DNA of 64,000 nucleotides from Paenibacillus nanensis (GTDB lineage: Bacteria > Bacillota > Bacilli > Paenibacillales > Paenibacillaceae). A program made the translations under genes and the position numbers. Positions within the stretch are counted from its first letter, which is position 1. Each line of letters opens with the position of its first letter. The DNA lies in the NCBI RefSeq assembly GCF_003583765.1, contig NZ_QXQA01000015.1, forward strand, positions 62,001 through 126,000, given 5' to 3'. The notes under the pieces were generated by a model that saw only the letters and a program-made list of their open reading frames with translations, searched no databases and was not told where the DNA came from. This document shows, piece by piece, positions 9,477 to 15,949 of the stretch.

Positions 9477-10037
9477 TCATTGTCCGTTCGAACGCCGATA
9501 CGCTCTTTCATGGAATTTCGTGATGCTGCGGAACAGCAGCTTCCCGTCATGCGGCAGACGGTTACTCTCTTCGAAGCTCATAACCATCGCCCGATAGGGC
9601 TCCGGAACCCATATATAATGATGGAGATAGTCGGTGAGATGAAATCCGCAGCTTTCCCAGAAATGGATTCGCCGGCTATTCTCCTCCGTCCTTTCGGCTT
9701 CCACTTCGACGATGATCCCTCTGCAGCTGGCAGCCGACTGCGCCCACTCCTTAATGCGGTTGAGCAAAAGTCTGCCGTAACCGCTGCCCCTAACATCCTC
9801 GCGAATCGCGATATAATCGATCAGCAATGCTCCGACCTGTTTATCGATTCCGGTTAGCGCCATCCCAACGATTTCGGATTCATGGGCAATCGTATGCAGC
9901 TGGCACATTCGTTTTTCAAACATGCGGCGAATGATGTCGCGGTTTTTCCTGCCGCCATGCGGGAAAGCTTGCTCATAGATTCGCTCTGCAGCAAGCCACT
10001 GCGACTCATTCCATTCTTCGGTTATCCAATAGTCCAA
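9477..10037 (-). CDS. GNAT-family N-acetyltransferase
   Basis: 186 residues. The acetyl-CoA-binding motif A is clear: IREDVRGSGYGRLLL, followed by VEVEAERTEENSRR and the motif-B stretch FWESCGFH. The acceptor substrate is unknown. The start is TTG at 10037 with only a weak ribosome-binding site. It lies directly upstream of the acetyltransferase-oxidase fusion on the same strand (about 35 bases between stop and next start), so the two are probably co-transcribed. Confidence 0.83.
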   Translation of the reverse strand: MDYWITEEWNESQWLAAERIYEQAFPHGGRKNRDIIRRMFEKRMCQLHTIAHESEIVGMALTGIDKQVGALLIDYIAIREDVRGSGYGRLLLNRIKEWAQSAASCRGIIVEVEAERTEENSRRIHFWESCGFHLTDYLHHYIWVPEPYRAMVMSFEESNRLPHDGKLLFRSITKFHERAYRRSNGQ

Positions 10038-10151
10038 AGCTAACAGTGCTGTTCACCACTTTATTAAGAATCTTTGCACATCCCCATCATTGTATCATGC
10101 CAAAAAACAGAATCGCCAGCAGTTAGCCTAACGGCAAGCGGCTGTAACAGC

Positions 10152-10197
10152 AAAAAAACAGGGAGCAGCCGCCACAGCTTCTGCCTCCTGTTTTTCA
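10152..10197 (-). terminator. Terminator of the XRE/DUF2975 operon
   Basis: Read on the minus strand: an 11-base stem (ACAGGAGGCAG with CTGCTCCCTGT, one mismatch and one wobble) and a run of seven T. It lies downstream of the XRE regulator gene. Confidence 0.75.
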
Positions 10198-10209
10198 CGA
10201 ATGTCTTCG

Positions 10210-10431
10210 TCAATCTTGCGAGTCTTCATCCATTCTATACTCTAACAGATCGCCGGGCTGACAATCCAAAGCCTTACAAATCGCCTCTAGCGTCGACAGT
10301 CGAATGGCTTTCGCTTTTCCATTTTTCAAAATCGAAAGATTCGCCATCGTAATGCCGACCCGCTCGGAAAGCTCCGTCACACTCATTTTCCTCTTCGCTA
10401 ACATCACATCAATATTAATAATAATAGCCAT
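10210..10431 (-). CDS. yozG: XRE-family small regulator, YozG-like
   Basis: A 73-residue protein that is nearly all helix-turn-helix (Cro/C1 type): MLAKRKMSVTELSERVGIT, then NLSILKNGKAKAIRLSTL, ending with the DCQPGDLLEY segment common to this group. It resembles B. subtilis YozG, which is likewise encoded beside a DUF2975 protein. ATG 10431 is chosen since GAGGTG sits six bases upstream; the GTG at 10440 overlaps that site. Its ribosome-binding site lies in the stop region of the DUF2975 gene, so translation is probably coupled. It is the best candidate to bind the inverted repeats at 10976-11002 and 14963-14989 (inference). Confidence 0.85.
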   Translation of the reverse strand: MAIIINIDVMLAKRKMSVTELSERVGITMANLSILKNGKAKAIRLSTLEAICKALDCQPGDLLEYRMDEDSQD

Positions 10432-10441
10432 GTTTTTCACC

Positions 10442-10915
10442 TCAGATCGTCAAATCATTTTCTGATTTTATAGCGATGGCGTTCTTGAGCAGCTTCTGGA
10501 GAACAGCGGCAAAAACTCCGATGACCAATGACGCAAAAATAATAACCATCCCGATGACAATGAGACCTGGGGCGTCATCCTTCTCCGCCATAAGATAGAG
10601 GAATGGCTCGGACGCCACGTACAACACGCTTATTGCGAAGGCGCAGTATTTGATATTTTTTAATGCTTTTACCGACAGCTCTGAGAACGCGTTACTCTTG
10701 TCAATCAAGGTTAAAAGCTTAAATGCTTGATACAGGGCGGCAAAAAACGGAATGACGGATACATACATGATGGTTATTACAGGGAACACCCAATAAGCCG
10801 AAAAATAATCCGCTGCTTCGTTTGCGATCCTCGGCAGCGCAAAAATGCACACGGCCAGAATCGGAATCCCCATTAGGATAACAGTTAGCTTTAAAAACAG
10901 CGTCTCTCGTTTCAC
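10442..10915 (-). CDS. yoaS: DUF2975 membrane protein, YoaS-like (copy 1)
   Basis: 157 residues with four predicted membrane helices. It belongs to DUF2975, the family of B. subtilis YoaS; function unknown. The C-terminus KNAIAIKSENDLTI is nearly repeated in the second copy at 14422-14901 (DAIAIQAENELTV). Start GTG 10915 is chosen for GAGGTG eight bases upstream; the track-length GTG at 10924 is inside that site. It is the first gene of a two-gene operon with the XRE regulator, read from the promoter at 10948-10976. Confidence 0.85.
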   Translation of the reverse strand: MKRETLFLKLTVILMGIPILAVCIFALPRIANEAADYFSAYWVFPVITIMYVSVIPFFAALYQAFKLLTLIDKSNAFSELSVKALKNIKYCAFAISVLYVASEPFLYLMAEKDDAPGLIVIGMVIIFASLVIGVFAAVLQKLLKNAIAIKSENDLTI

Positions 10916-10947
10916 GCTAAGCACCTCACTTGTTTGATTTCATATTG

Positions 10948-11007
10948 ACTTTAGCACAATATTTATCGTTTTGCAATATATTTAGATCGTAATAAAATAT
11001 ATCGTTG
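10948..11007 (-). promoter_or_regulatory. Promoter and inverted-repeat operator of the XRE/DUF2975 operon
   Basis: On the minus strand: -35 TTGCAA (10976-10971), 17-base spacer, -10 TAAAGT (10953-10948) preceded by TG. An inverted repeat ATATATTT, 11 bases, AAATATAT (10976-10983 and 10995-11002) overlaps the upstream end of the -35 box. The same layout, with the same arm sequences and the same 11-base gap, occurs before the second DUF2975 gene. An autoregulatory XRE repressor site is inferred. Confidence 0.7.
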
Positions 11008-11072
11008 TTGTTTTTTTATCCTAAAACAGCAAAAAGAAGCAACCGCCGGCCGGCAGCTGCTCCAATACTCGT

Positions 11073-12332
11073 TCAGCTTTTCAAATCTACAGTGACTTCG
11101 AGATCCTGCAGGTAATGAATGTTGATCTGTGGGGTGCAAATCGAAATGGAATCGGTATTTGATATGTTGGAAAAGGTCAATTGATAGGAATCGGTGCCTT
11201 GAATTCGTATTGGCGGACGATCGCTATGGATCGGAATGTCTTTGCTATCCTCAAGCCAGATGTGACGGGCTTGCTCGAAAACGCCTTCTCCCGCAATTTC
11301 ATACGTAATCGTTAAGCTGTTATTGACGAGTTCCTGATCGAGGACGGTGACCGATCCCGCCATTCCTTGTGAAAGGGTGACCGGCACCCCCTTCCATACT
11401 GCGCGCGTTTTGTTCGATGTGTCGATACTGCTAAAGTATGGTTTGATTGTCAATTGCTTCGGAATCGTCTCAAGCGGCTCAAACGAGTAGGTATACGAGC
11501 CGCTTTCTTTATGTGAGCTGCCGCGGCCGCCAGTTGGCCGCAGACGACGTCCCCGATCGTCAGACACCTGGATCTCCCAAAACGGAGATGAGGTGTTTCT
11601 GAACAGAAGAGCTAATTGAGTGGACGTCGGGAATAAAGTAATCGATTCGTAATTCACTTCAATCGCATTCCAGACTCTTGTCTCGTCGATCGTAAAGGAT
11701 TGATACCCTCCTTGCCGTTCGATAGGAATTTCAGCATAGGTCTTGGTCTCATCGGAAGATAATAGGCTGAGCAAAAACTGATCAGGCAGCCGCTCCTCCA
11801 CATCAATACTTAAGGTTCCCGCAAATGTGCCGTCTTTTAGCTTTTCCATACTGAACCCGTAACCAAGATTAGACGGCCGCTTGTGATCGATTGTAAAGAC
11901 GATATCGTTCACGATCGAGGTAGGTTCGTTTTCGTCAATCGGCGGATGGATGACCAAGCCGAGATGAATGCTGGAGCCGTCGTAGAGGCTCTCCGTAAGG
12001 GTAACCCTTTGTTCGCCAATCTGAACCTCTTGGCCTATTTCTGCCGCCAAGCGGAGCTGGCTTCCTCTTTTCAGTCCGTCGTGACCGACCAGCTCGAAGA
12101 CGGAACCAATGAGAGGCAGCGACCTCATGGCCTCCGCAAAATTCGGATTCACTGCCGACAGACCTAATGAAATCGCTAGGGATGCTGCCGCCGCAGCAGC
12201 TATGTAACGGAGCTTAGTAGGCTTTTTATGATTTTGTTTTAAATGGTTTAAGGTAAGATGGATCCGTTGATCGACATGTTCAGGCAAAGGCGTGTTGACC
12301 TGCTTTATTAATTCCTGCTCCCACTTTTCCAT
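11073..12332 (-). CDS. DUF4179-type anti-sigma-like membrane protein
   Basis: 419 residues: a short cytoplasmic N-terminus (MEKWEQELIKQVNTPLPEHV), one transmembrane helix at about 45-65, and a long outside domain of the DUF4179 type (NPNFAEAMRSLPLIGSVF is typical just after the helix). In this family the N-terminus holds a partner ECF sigma factor inactive; that is inferred from family and context. Start ATG 12332 follows GGAGGG at six bases and overlaps the 3' end of the sigma-factor gene by 25 bases, indicating coupled translation. Confidence 0.82.
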   Translation of the reverse strand: MEKWEQELIKQVNTPLPEHVDQRIHLTLNHLKQNHKKPTKLRYIAAAAAASLAISLGLSAVNPNFAEAMRSLPLIGSVFELVGHDGLKRGSQLRLAAEIGQEVQIGEQRVTLTESLYDGSSIHLGLVIHPPIDENEPTSIVNDIVFTIDHKRPSNLGYGFSMEKLKDGTFAGTLSIDVEERLPDQFLLSLLSSDETKTYAEIPIERQGGYQSFTIDETRVWNAIEVNYESITLFPTSTQLALLFRNTSSPFWEIQVSDDRGRRLRPTGGRGSSHKESGSYTYSFEPLETIPKQLTIKPYFSSIDTSNKTRAVWKGVPVTLSQGMAGSVTVLDQELVNNSLTITYEIAGEGVFEQARHIWLEDSKDIPIHSDRPPIRIQGTDSYQLTFSNISNTDSISICTPQINIHYLQDLEVTVDLKS

Positions 12333-12850
12333 TGATATCCCTCCTGCTCCTCCCATATGCTGCGTGCATTCTCGCGTGCCCGGCGCAGCCAGGTCTTAAT
12401 GGTGTTCTCTGGCTTCTGATAGATTTCGGCCAAATCCTTGATTGAGATATCTTCGATGTGATAAAGCTTCAGAAGGCTGCCTTCCTCAGAAGGCAATGAC
12501 TCTAATAACTGCTCCAATTCAACCTTCTCATAGCCGTTCTCCTCGGATGAGGTTAAGGGCGCCATCCGCTCATGAATCTCAATCACTTTTTTATTTTGCC
12601 GGTGAATATAGTTGCACTCATTGATTACAATACGGAGCAGCCAGGTTCTGAAATAGCCCGGTTCTCTTAACGTCTTGATTTTCTCAAATGCCTTCAGTAT
12701 CGCTTCCTGGATAGCGTCCGCACAGTCCGAATCGTTCGTAAGGATCGTTTTGGCCACTTGGTACATGATCAGCTTGTTGGTTTGAATCAAGCGCTCAAAG
12801 GCGTGCAAGTTCCCTTTTTGAGCTTGCTTCACATCTCCTGCAATATCCAT
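12308..12850 (-). CDS. ECF-type RNA polymerase sigma factor
   Basis: 180 residues with sigma region 2 (NKLIMYQVAKTILTNDSDCADAIQEAILKAF, FRTWLLRIVINECN) at about 20-90 and region 4 (LKLYHIEDISIKDLAEIYQ, then IKTWLRRARENAR) at about 120-170. It is of the SigV/SigO-like size and lacks an N-terminal extension. The overlapping downstream gene encodes its probable anti-sigma factor. A candidate autoregulated ECF promoter lies at 12882-12912. The inducing stress is unknown. Confidence 0.92.
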   Translation of the reverse strand: MDIAGDVKQAQKGNLHAFERLIQTNKLIMYQVAKTILTNDSDCADAIQEAILKAFEKIKTLREPGYFRTWLLRIVINECNYIHRQNKKVIEIHERMAPLTSSEENGYEKVELEQLLESLPSEEGSLLKLYHIEDISIKDLAEIYQKPENTIKTWLRRARENARSIWEEQEGYQWKSGSRN

Positions 12851-12881
12851 CGCACCCCTCCTCCCTTTCGTTTCGACGTAT

Positions 12882-12912
12882 GTTAGATGCAGGGAACGTC
12901 AACAAGGTTTCA
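12882..12912 (-). promoter_or_regulatory. Candidate ECF-sigma promoter
   Basis: On the minus strand: TGAAAC (12912-12907), 17 bases, then CATCTAAC (12889-12882), about 40 bases before the sigma-factor start. TGAAAC is a typical ECF -35 element of Bacillales; the -10 deviates from CGTC by one base. Self-regulation is inferred. Confidence 0.45.
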
Positions 12913-12929
12913 AATCGTGTTAGATTCAT

Positions 12930-12961
12930 AAAAAAAGCAGCCGATCATTGTGACCAGCTGC
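12930..12961 (-). terminator. Terminator of the LysE-type gene
   Basis: On the minus strand an 11-base stem (GCAGCTGGTCA with TGATCGGCTGC, two wobble pairs) and a run of seven T, directly after the exporter gene. Confidence 0.8.
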
Positions 12962-12969
12962 AATAAGGT

Positions 12970-13584
12970 TCAAAAGCGAAGGATAAGCGAGATGAGATAA
13001 ACAGCGGTTCCCCACATAATAACTGCTGAACATTTATTCAGCACAAGAATAAACCGGCCGGATTTATCTAATTTACCCACTTGTCTCCCGACGATGGCAA
13101 GCATGAAAAACCAGATCCAGGACACCAAAATACAGGCAAGCGCAAAGGCCAGCCTCTCCTGCCCGTGATAAGATACGGAGCTCGTTCCGATGACCCCGAC
13201 CGTATCGAGAATAGCGTGAGGATTCAGTAACGAGACCGATGCGGCGAAAGCGATTTGCCTTCGAGGAGACAAAGCTTCGTCTCTAGAAGCGCTGTTATTC
13301 GGCTTGCTTCTCCAAGTGACAAACCCCATATAGAGTAGAAAGGCGATACCTGCCGCAAATAATATCGTCTTGACAGCCGGGACAGCGAATAGGATGACAG
13401 ATACCCCAAGAACGGCAAAAGCAATCAAAGCCGTGTCGCAAAGAGCGGCAGTTACGATCACGGGAAGCGCCCGGTAAAATTTAGGCTGGGTCACGCCTTG
13501 ATTGAATACAAAAACATTTTGTACGCCTAACGGCAGAATAAGGCCGGCCGCCAAAATGATCCCCTGAATAATTGCGGTAAGCAT
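12970..13584 (-). CDS. LysE/ArgO-family amino-acid exporter
   Basis: 204 residues, about six membrane helices. Family signatures are LPLGVQNVFVFNQG near the N-terminus and SLLNPHAILDTVGVIG in the middle, matching the LysE/ArgO branch that exports basic amino acids such as lysine or arginine. The ATG at 13584 has GAGGAG ten bases upstream. It appears to be a single-gene unit between the sigma-factor operon and the YoaT-like gene. Exact substrate is not readable from the sequence. Confidence 0.88.
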   Translation of the reverse strand: MLTAIIQGIILAAGLILPLGVQNVFVFNQGVTQPKFYRALPVIVTAALCDTALIAFAVLGVSVILFAVPAVKTILFAAGIAFLLYMGFVTWRSKPNNSASRDEALSPRRQIAFAASVSLLNPHAILDTVGVIGTSSVSYHGQERLAFALACILVSWIWFFMLAIVGRQVGKLDKSGRFILVLNKCSAVIMWGTAVYLISLILRF

Positions 13585-13647
13585 AAATCAAGTTCTCCTC
13601 ATTCTAAGTTGTCCCAAGAATTTATCATAACTTGATTCGCAAGTAAA

Positions 13648-14415
13648 CTAGTTTTTCCGGCTGGCCTTCACGTGCTTGAGCTGGGCCACAATGATGACGC
13701 TTATGATCACCAGCAGAAACCATGAACTGATTTTGCTGAAGCTGACCATCTGCCAGCCAAGATGCTGATCCGGGTACTTCCAAGCGTTGAAGAAGGTCGC
13801 GATGTTCTCCGCCAGCCAAATAAAGAAGCCGACAAGGAAAAATGCGACGGTCAGAGGCATGCGGTACGTCGTCTCTCGAACCCGGAATAGGATCCATGTT
13901 TTCCAAAAGACAATGACGACGAGCGCCGTCAGCCACCAACGGAAATCCGGGATAAAATGATGAGTGAAAAAGTTTAAATAGATGGCGCCCCCAAGTAATC
14001 CAGCTGGAACGAGCCCCGGCCAGCCGGTCATATCCATCTTTAACCGGCGCCACACCTGGCACATAAAGCTTGCAACGCTCGCGTACATGAAGCCGCTGTA
14101 GAGCGGAACGCCGAGCAGCTTCGTATAACCCGGCTCAGGGTATGACCATGAACCCATCTTAATCTTGTATATCTCGAGCAGCAAACCAATAAGATGGAAC
14201 ACACAGATGACCTTTATCTCATCCCAAGTTTCTAATCCGCTGCGGTACATGATGTACTGAACGAGGAGCAGGATGATTAGTATAGCATCGTACCGGTGAA
14301 GGAAGGGGATCTCAATTGCGCTGGACAGAAATAACGTTCCAAAGATCGCAACAGGAAAAATGCAGCTCATCGCCTGATGATAGCCAAAATGCAGCAGTTG
14401 CAGGATAGGTTTCAT
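13648..14415 (-). CDS. yoaT: DUF817 membrane protein, YoaT-like
   Basis: 255 residues with about seven or eight membrane helices and the DUF817 signatures KMGSWSYPEPGYTKL, PLYSGFMYASVASFMCQ and FWLAENIATFFNAWKYP. It is the family of B. subtilis YoaT, encoded near yoaS and yozG there. Function is unknown. The ATG lies seven bases after the start of the DUF2975 stop codon without a clear ribosome-binding site, so translational coupling to that gene is likely. Confidence 0.85.
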   Translation of the reverse strand: MKPILQLLHFGYHQAMSCIFPVAIFGTLFLSSAIEIPFLHRYDAILIILLLVQYIMYRSGLETWDEIKVICVFHLIGLLLEIYKIKMGSWSYPEPGYTKLLGVPLYSGFMYASVASFMCQVWRRLKMDMTGWPGLVPAGLLGGAIYLNFFTHHFIPDFRWWLTALVVIVFWKTWILFRVRETTYRMPLTVAFFLVGFFIWLAENIATFFNAWKYPDQHLGWQMVSFSKISSWFLLVIISVIIVAQLKHVKASRKN

Positions 14416-14421
14416 CGGGCA

Positions 14422-14901
14422 TCAGACCGTCAATTCATTTTCCGCTTGAATGGCGATGGCATCTTGCAGCACCTTTTGAAGAAGAGCGGCAAAAACGGCA
14501 ACAACGCTGGAAGCGAATAGGCCGATGAAGCCCAGCATGATAACCCCCGTCCTGTCTCCTCCCATGCCTGCCATGACGTACAAGACGGCAGCTGCGATGA
14601 TGAGACTGACTAGAGCGGCGTTATTTTTAATACGCCACAACGCTTTAACAGCGTATTCCGAGAACGCTCTGTTCCGGTCGATCTCGTTTAAAAGCTTCAA
14701 AGTCTGATATAAGCCTGCTAAAAACGGAATAGCCAATACATACGCGCTTATTAGAAAAGGATACTGCAAGTACGCCGTTTCGGGATGCGCTTCCGCATCT
14801 CTGCTGGCGATGCCAGGCAATACCCAGATACAAACAGCCAATGCCGCCAATCCAATGACTATTATCGTTATTTTCAAAAAGAGAGTTGTTCCTTGTTTCA
14901 T
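14422..14901 (-). CDS. DUF2975 membrane protein, YoaS-like (copy 2)
   Basis: 159 residues, four predicted membrane helices, paralogue of the protein at 10442-10915 (shared FLKITIIVIG-like start, ALLQKVLQDAIAIQAENEL end). Start ATG 14901 has GAGGTG six bases upstream. It is the first gene of an operon with the YoaT-like gene, under a promoter at 14935-14963 almost identical in layout to that of copy 1. No XRE gene is attached here, so control by the regulator at 10210-10431 is inferred. Confidence 0.85.
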   Translation of the reverse strand: MKQGTTLFLKITIIVIGLAALAVCIWVLPGIASRDAEAHPETAYLQYPFLISAYVLAIPFLAGLYQTLKLLNEIDRNRAFSEYAVKALWRIKNNAALVSLIIAAAVLYVMAGMGGDRTGVIMLGFIGLFASSVVAVFAALLQKVLQDAIAIQAENELTV

Positions 14902-14934
14902 CCCCGGCACCTCACACTCGTAATTTTCAAGTTG

Positions 14935-14993
14935 AGTTTAGCACAGGATTTATTGAATTACAATATATTTTAGACGCAAATAAATATATATTG
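14935..14993 (-). promoter_or_regulatory. Promoter and inverted-repeat operator of the DUF2975/YoaT-like operon
   Basis: On the minus strand: -35 TTGTAA (14963-14958), 17-base spacer, -10 TAAACT (14940-14935) preceded by TG. ATATATTT, 11 bases, AAATATAT (14963-14970 and 14982-14989) overlaps the -35 end, as at 10976-11002. The TGTGCTAAA(G/C)TCAA stretch around the -10 is also shared by both promoters. Confidence 0.7.
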
Positions 14994-15024
14994 ATTGTTA
15001 TTTCATCTGACATCACTTCTTAAC

Positions 15025-15053
15025 AAAAAAAACCGCGTTTCCGCGGTTTTTAA
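15025..15053. terminator. Terminator of the DUF695-RraB gene
   Basis: Perfect nine-base arms AAAACCGCG and CGCGGTTTT (15029-15037, 15042-15050). On the minus strand it is followed by eight T. Confidence 0.82.
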
Positions 15054-15088
15054 CGAAGTATGATTTCAGAAGCATTTAAACTAACCTT

Positions 15089-15859
15089 TCACCGGAACAT
15101 CTTTTTTAATCCGCCTAGAATACTCTTTTGCTCGATGACCTGCGTTTCCCAACCGTCGTAATCCCCATTGCATTCCTGCGCTGCGTGGACTAAAAAATCG
15201 GTGACCTCGTTAATGGCATGAAGTTGAACTTCGTCTTTTCTGGAAATTCTAAGCGAATACCGATCCTGTTGACGGTTCTGCTCTTCAATCTGAAAACCCT
15301 CTTTTTGAACCTTCTTCATGAAGAGCCGGCAAGACTCCTCGGAGCTAAAGTAGATCCAGTGATTGACGGGCCGAGGCTTTCTCAAATCATCACCGAGCTC
15401 GGTCAATTTATCCACCAATTGTCTATTAAGCATCCGTTTCCAAGAAAGCTGATCCGGATAAAGAAATTGCTCGTAGAAAGATCTTGGGCTCTGTTCTTCA
15501 ACTCGGTCCACGCTATACTTGTGGCTTACAATATGCTTGGCGGCAAGCCTCTTTAACTCACTGCCATCGTCCGAATCCGTGTAGTAAAAAAAATCTCTCC
15601 TGCCATCCGTTGTAATTCTTCCGACAAACAAATAATGACCGCTCAATACATCATGGATGGCGTCCTCTATCGCATACAAATCAGACGCCTCTTCGTTGGT
15701 CGTAAGGCCTTCATCCGTTGGTTCATTTAAAACGAGCCGAAGCTGATATAAATGGATGAAATGATCATACTCCCCGCTCCCCCAAGGGTCTAAATCTAAC
15801 AAGAATGATGCTGGTTTATGATCGATATAGGTCATGTATGTATTCCAATTGTCCGACAT
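15089..15859 (-). CDS. DUF695 and RraB-like two-domain protein
   Basis: 256 residues. The N-terminal half (SDNWNTYMTYIDHKPASFLL, then LRLVLNEP) is DUF695. The C-terminal 100 residues carry the RraB signature (VNHWIYFSSEES, CNGDYDGWETQVI). RraB inhibits RNase E in Enterobacteria, whereas Bacillales usually lack that enzyme, so the role here is probably different. Cytoplasmic; no signal peptide. It stands alone with its own terminator at 15025-15053. Confidence 0.82.
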   Translation of the reverse strand: MSDNWNTYMTYIDHKPASFLLDLDPWGSGEYDHFIHLYQLRLVLNEPTDEGLTTNEEASDLYAIEDAIHDVLSGHYLFVGRITTDGRRDFFYYTDSDDGSELKRLAAKHIVSHKYSVDRVEEQSPRSFYEQFLYPDQLSWKRMLNRQLVDKLTELGDDLRKPRPVNHWIYFSSEESCRLFMKKVQKEGFQIEEQNRQQDRYSLRISRKDEVQLHAINEVTDFLVHAAQECNGDYDGWETQVIEQKSILGGLKKMFR

Positions 15860-15911
15860 TTCTGCACCGCCTTAAGAGGATATTCCTCATATTACCATAG
15901 AAATCCAATCT

Positions 15912-15942
15912 TAAAAAGCCGCTCCATTATAGAGCGGCTTCC
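15912..15942 (-). terminator. Terminator of the SLH serine-hydrolase gene
   Basis: Arms AAGCCGCTC and GAGCGGCTT (15916-15924, 15932-15940), seven-base loop, T-run on the minus strand. Confidence 0.82.
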
Positions 15943-15949
15943 CATTCAT

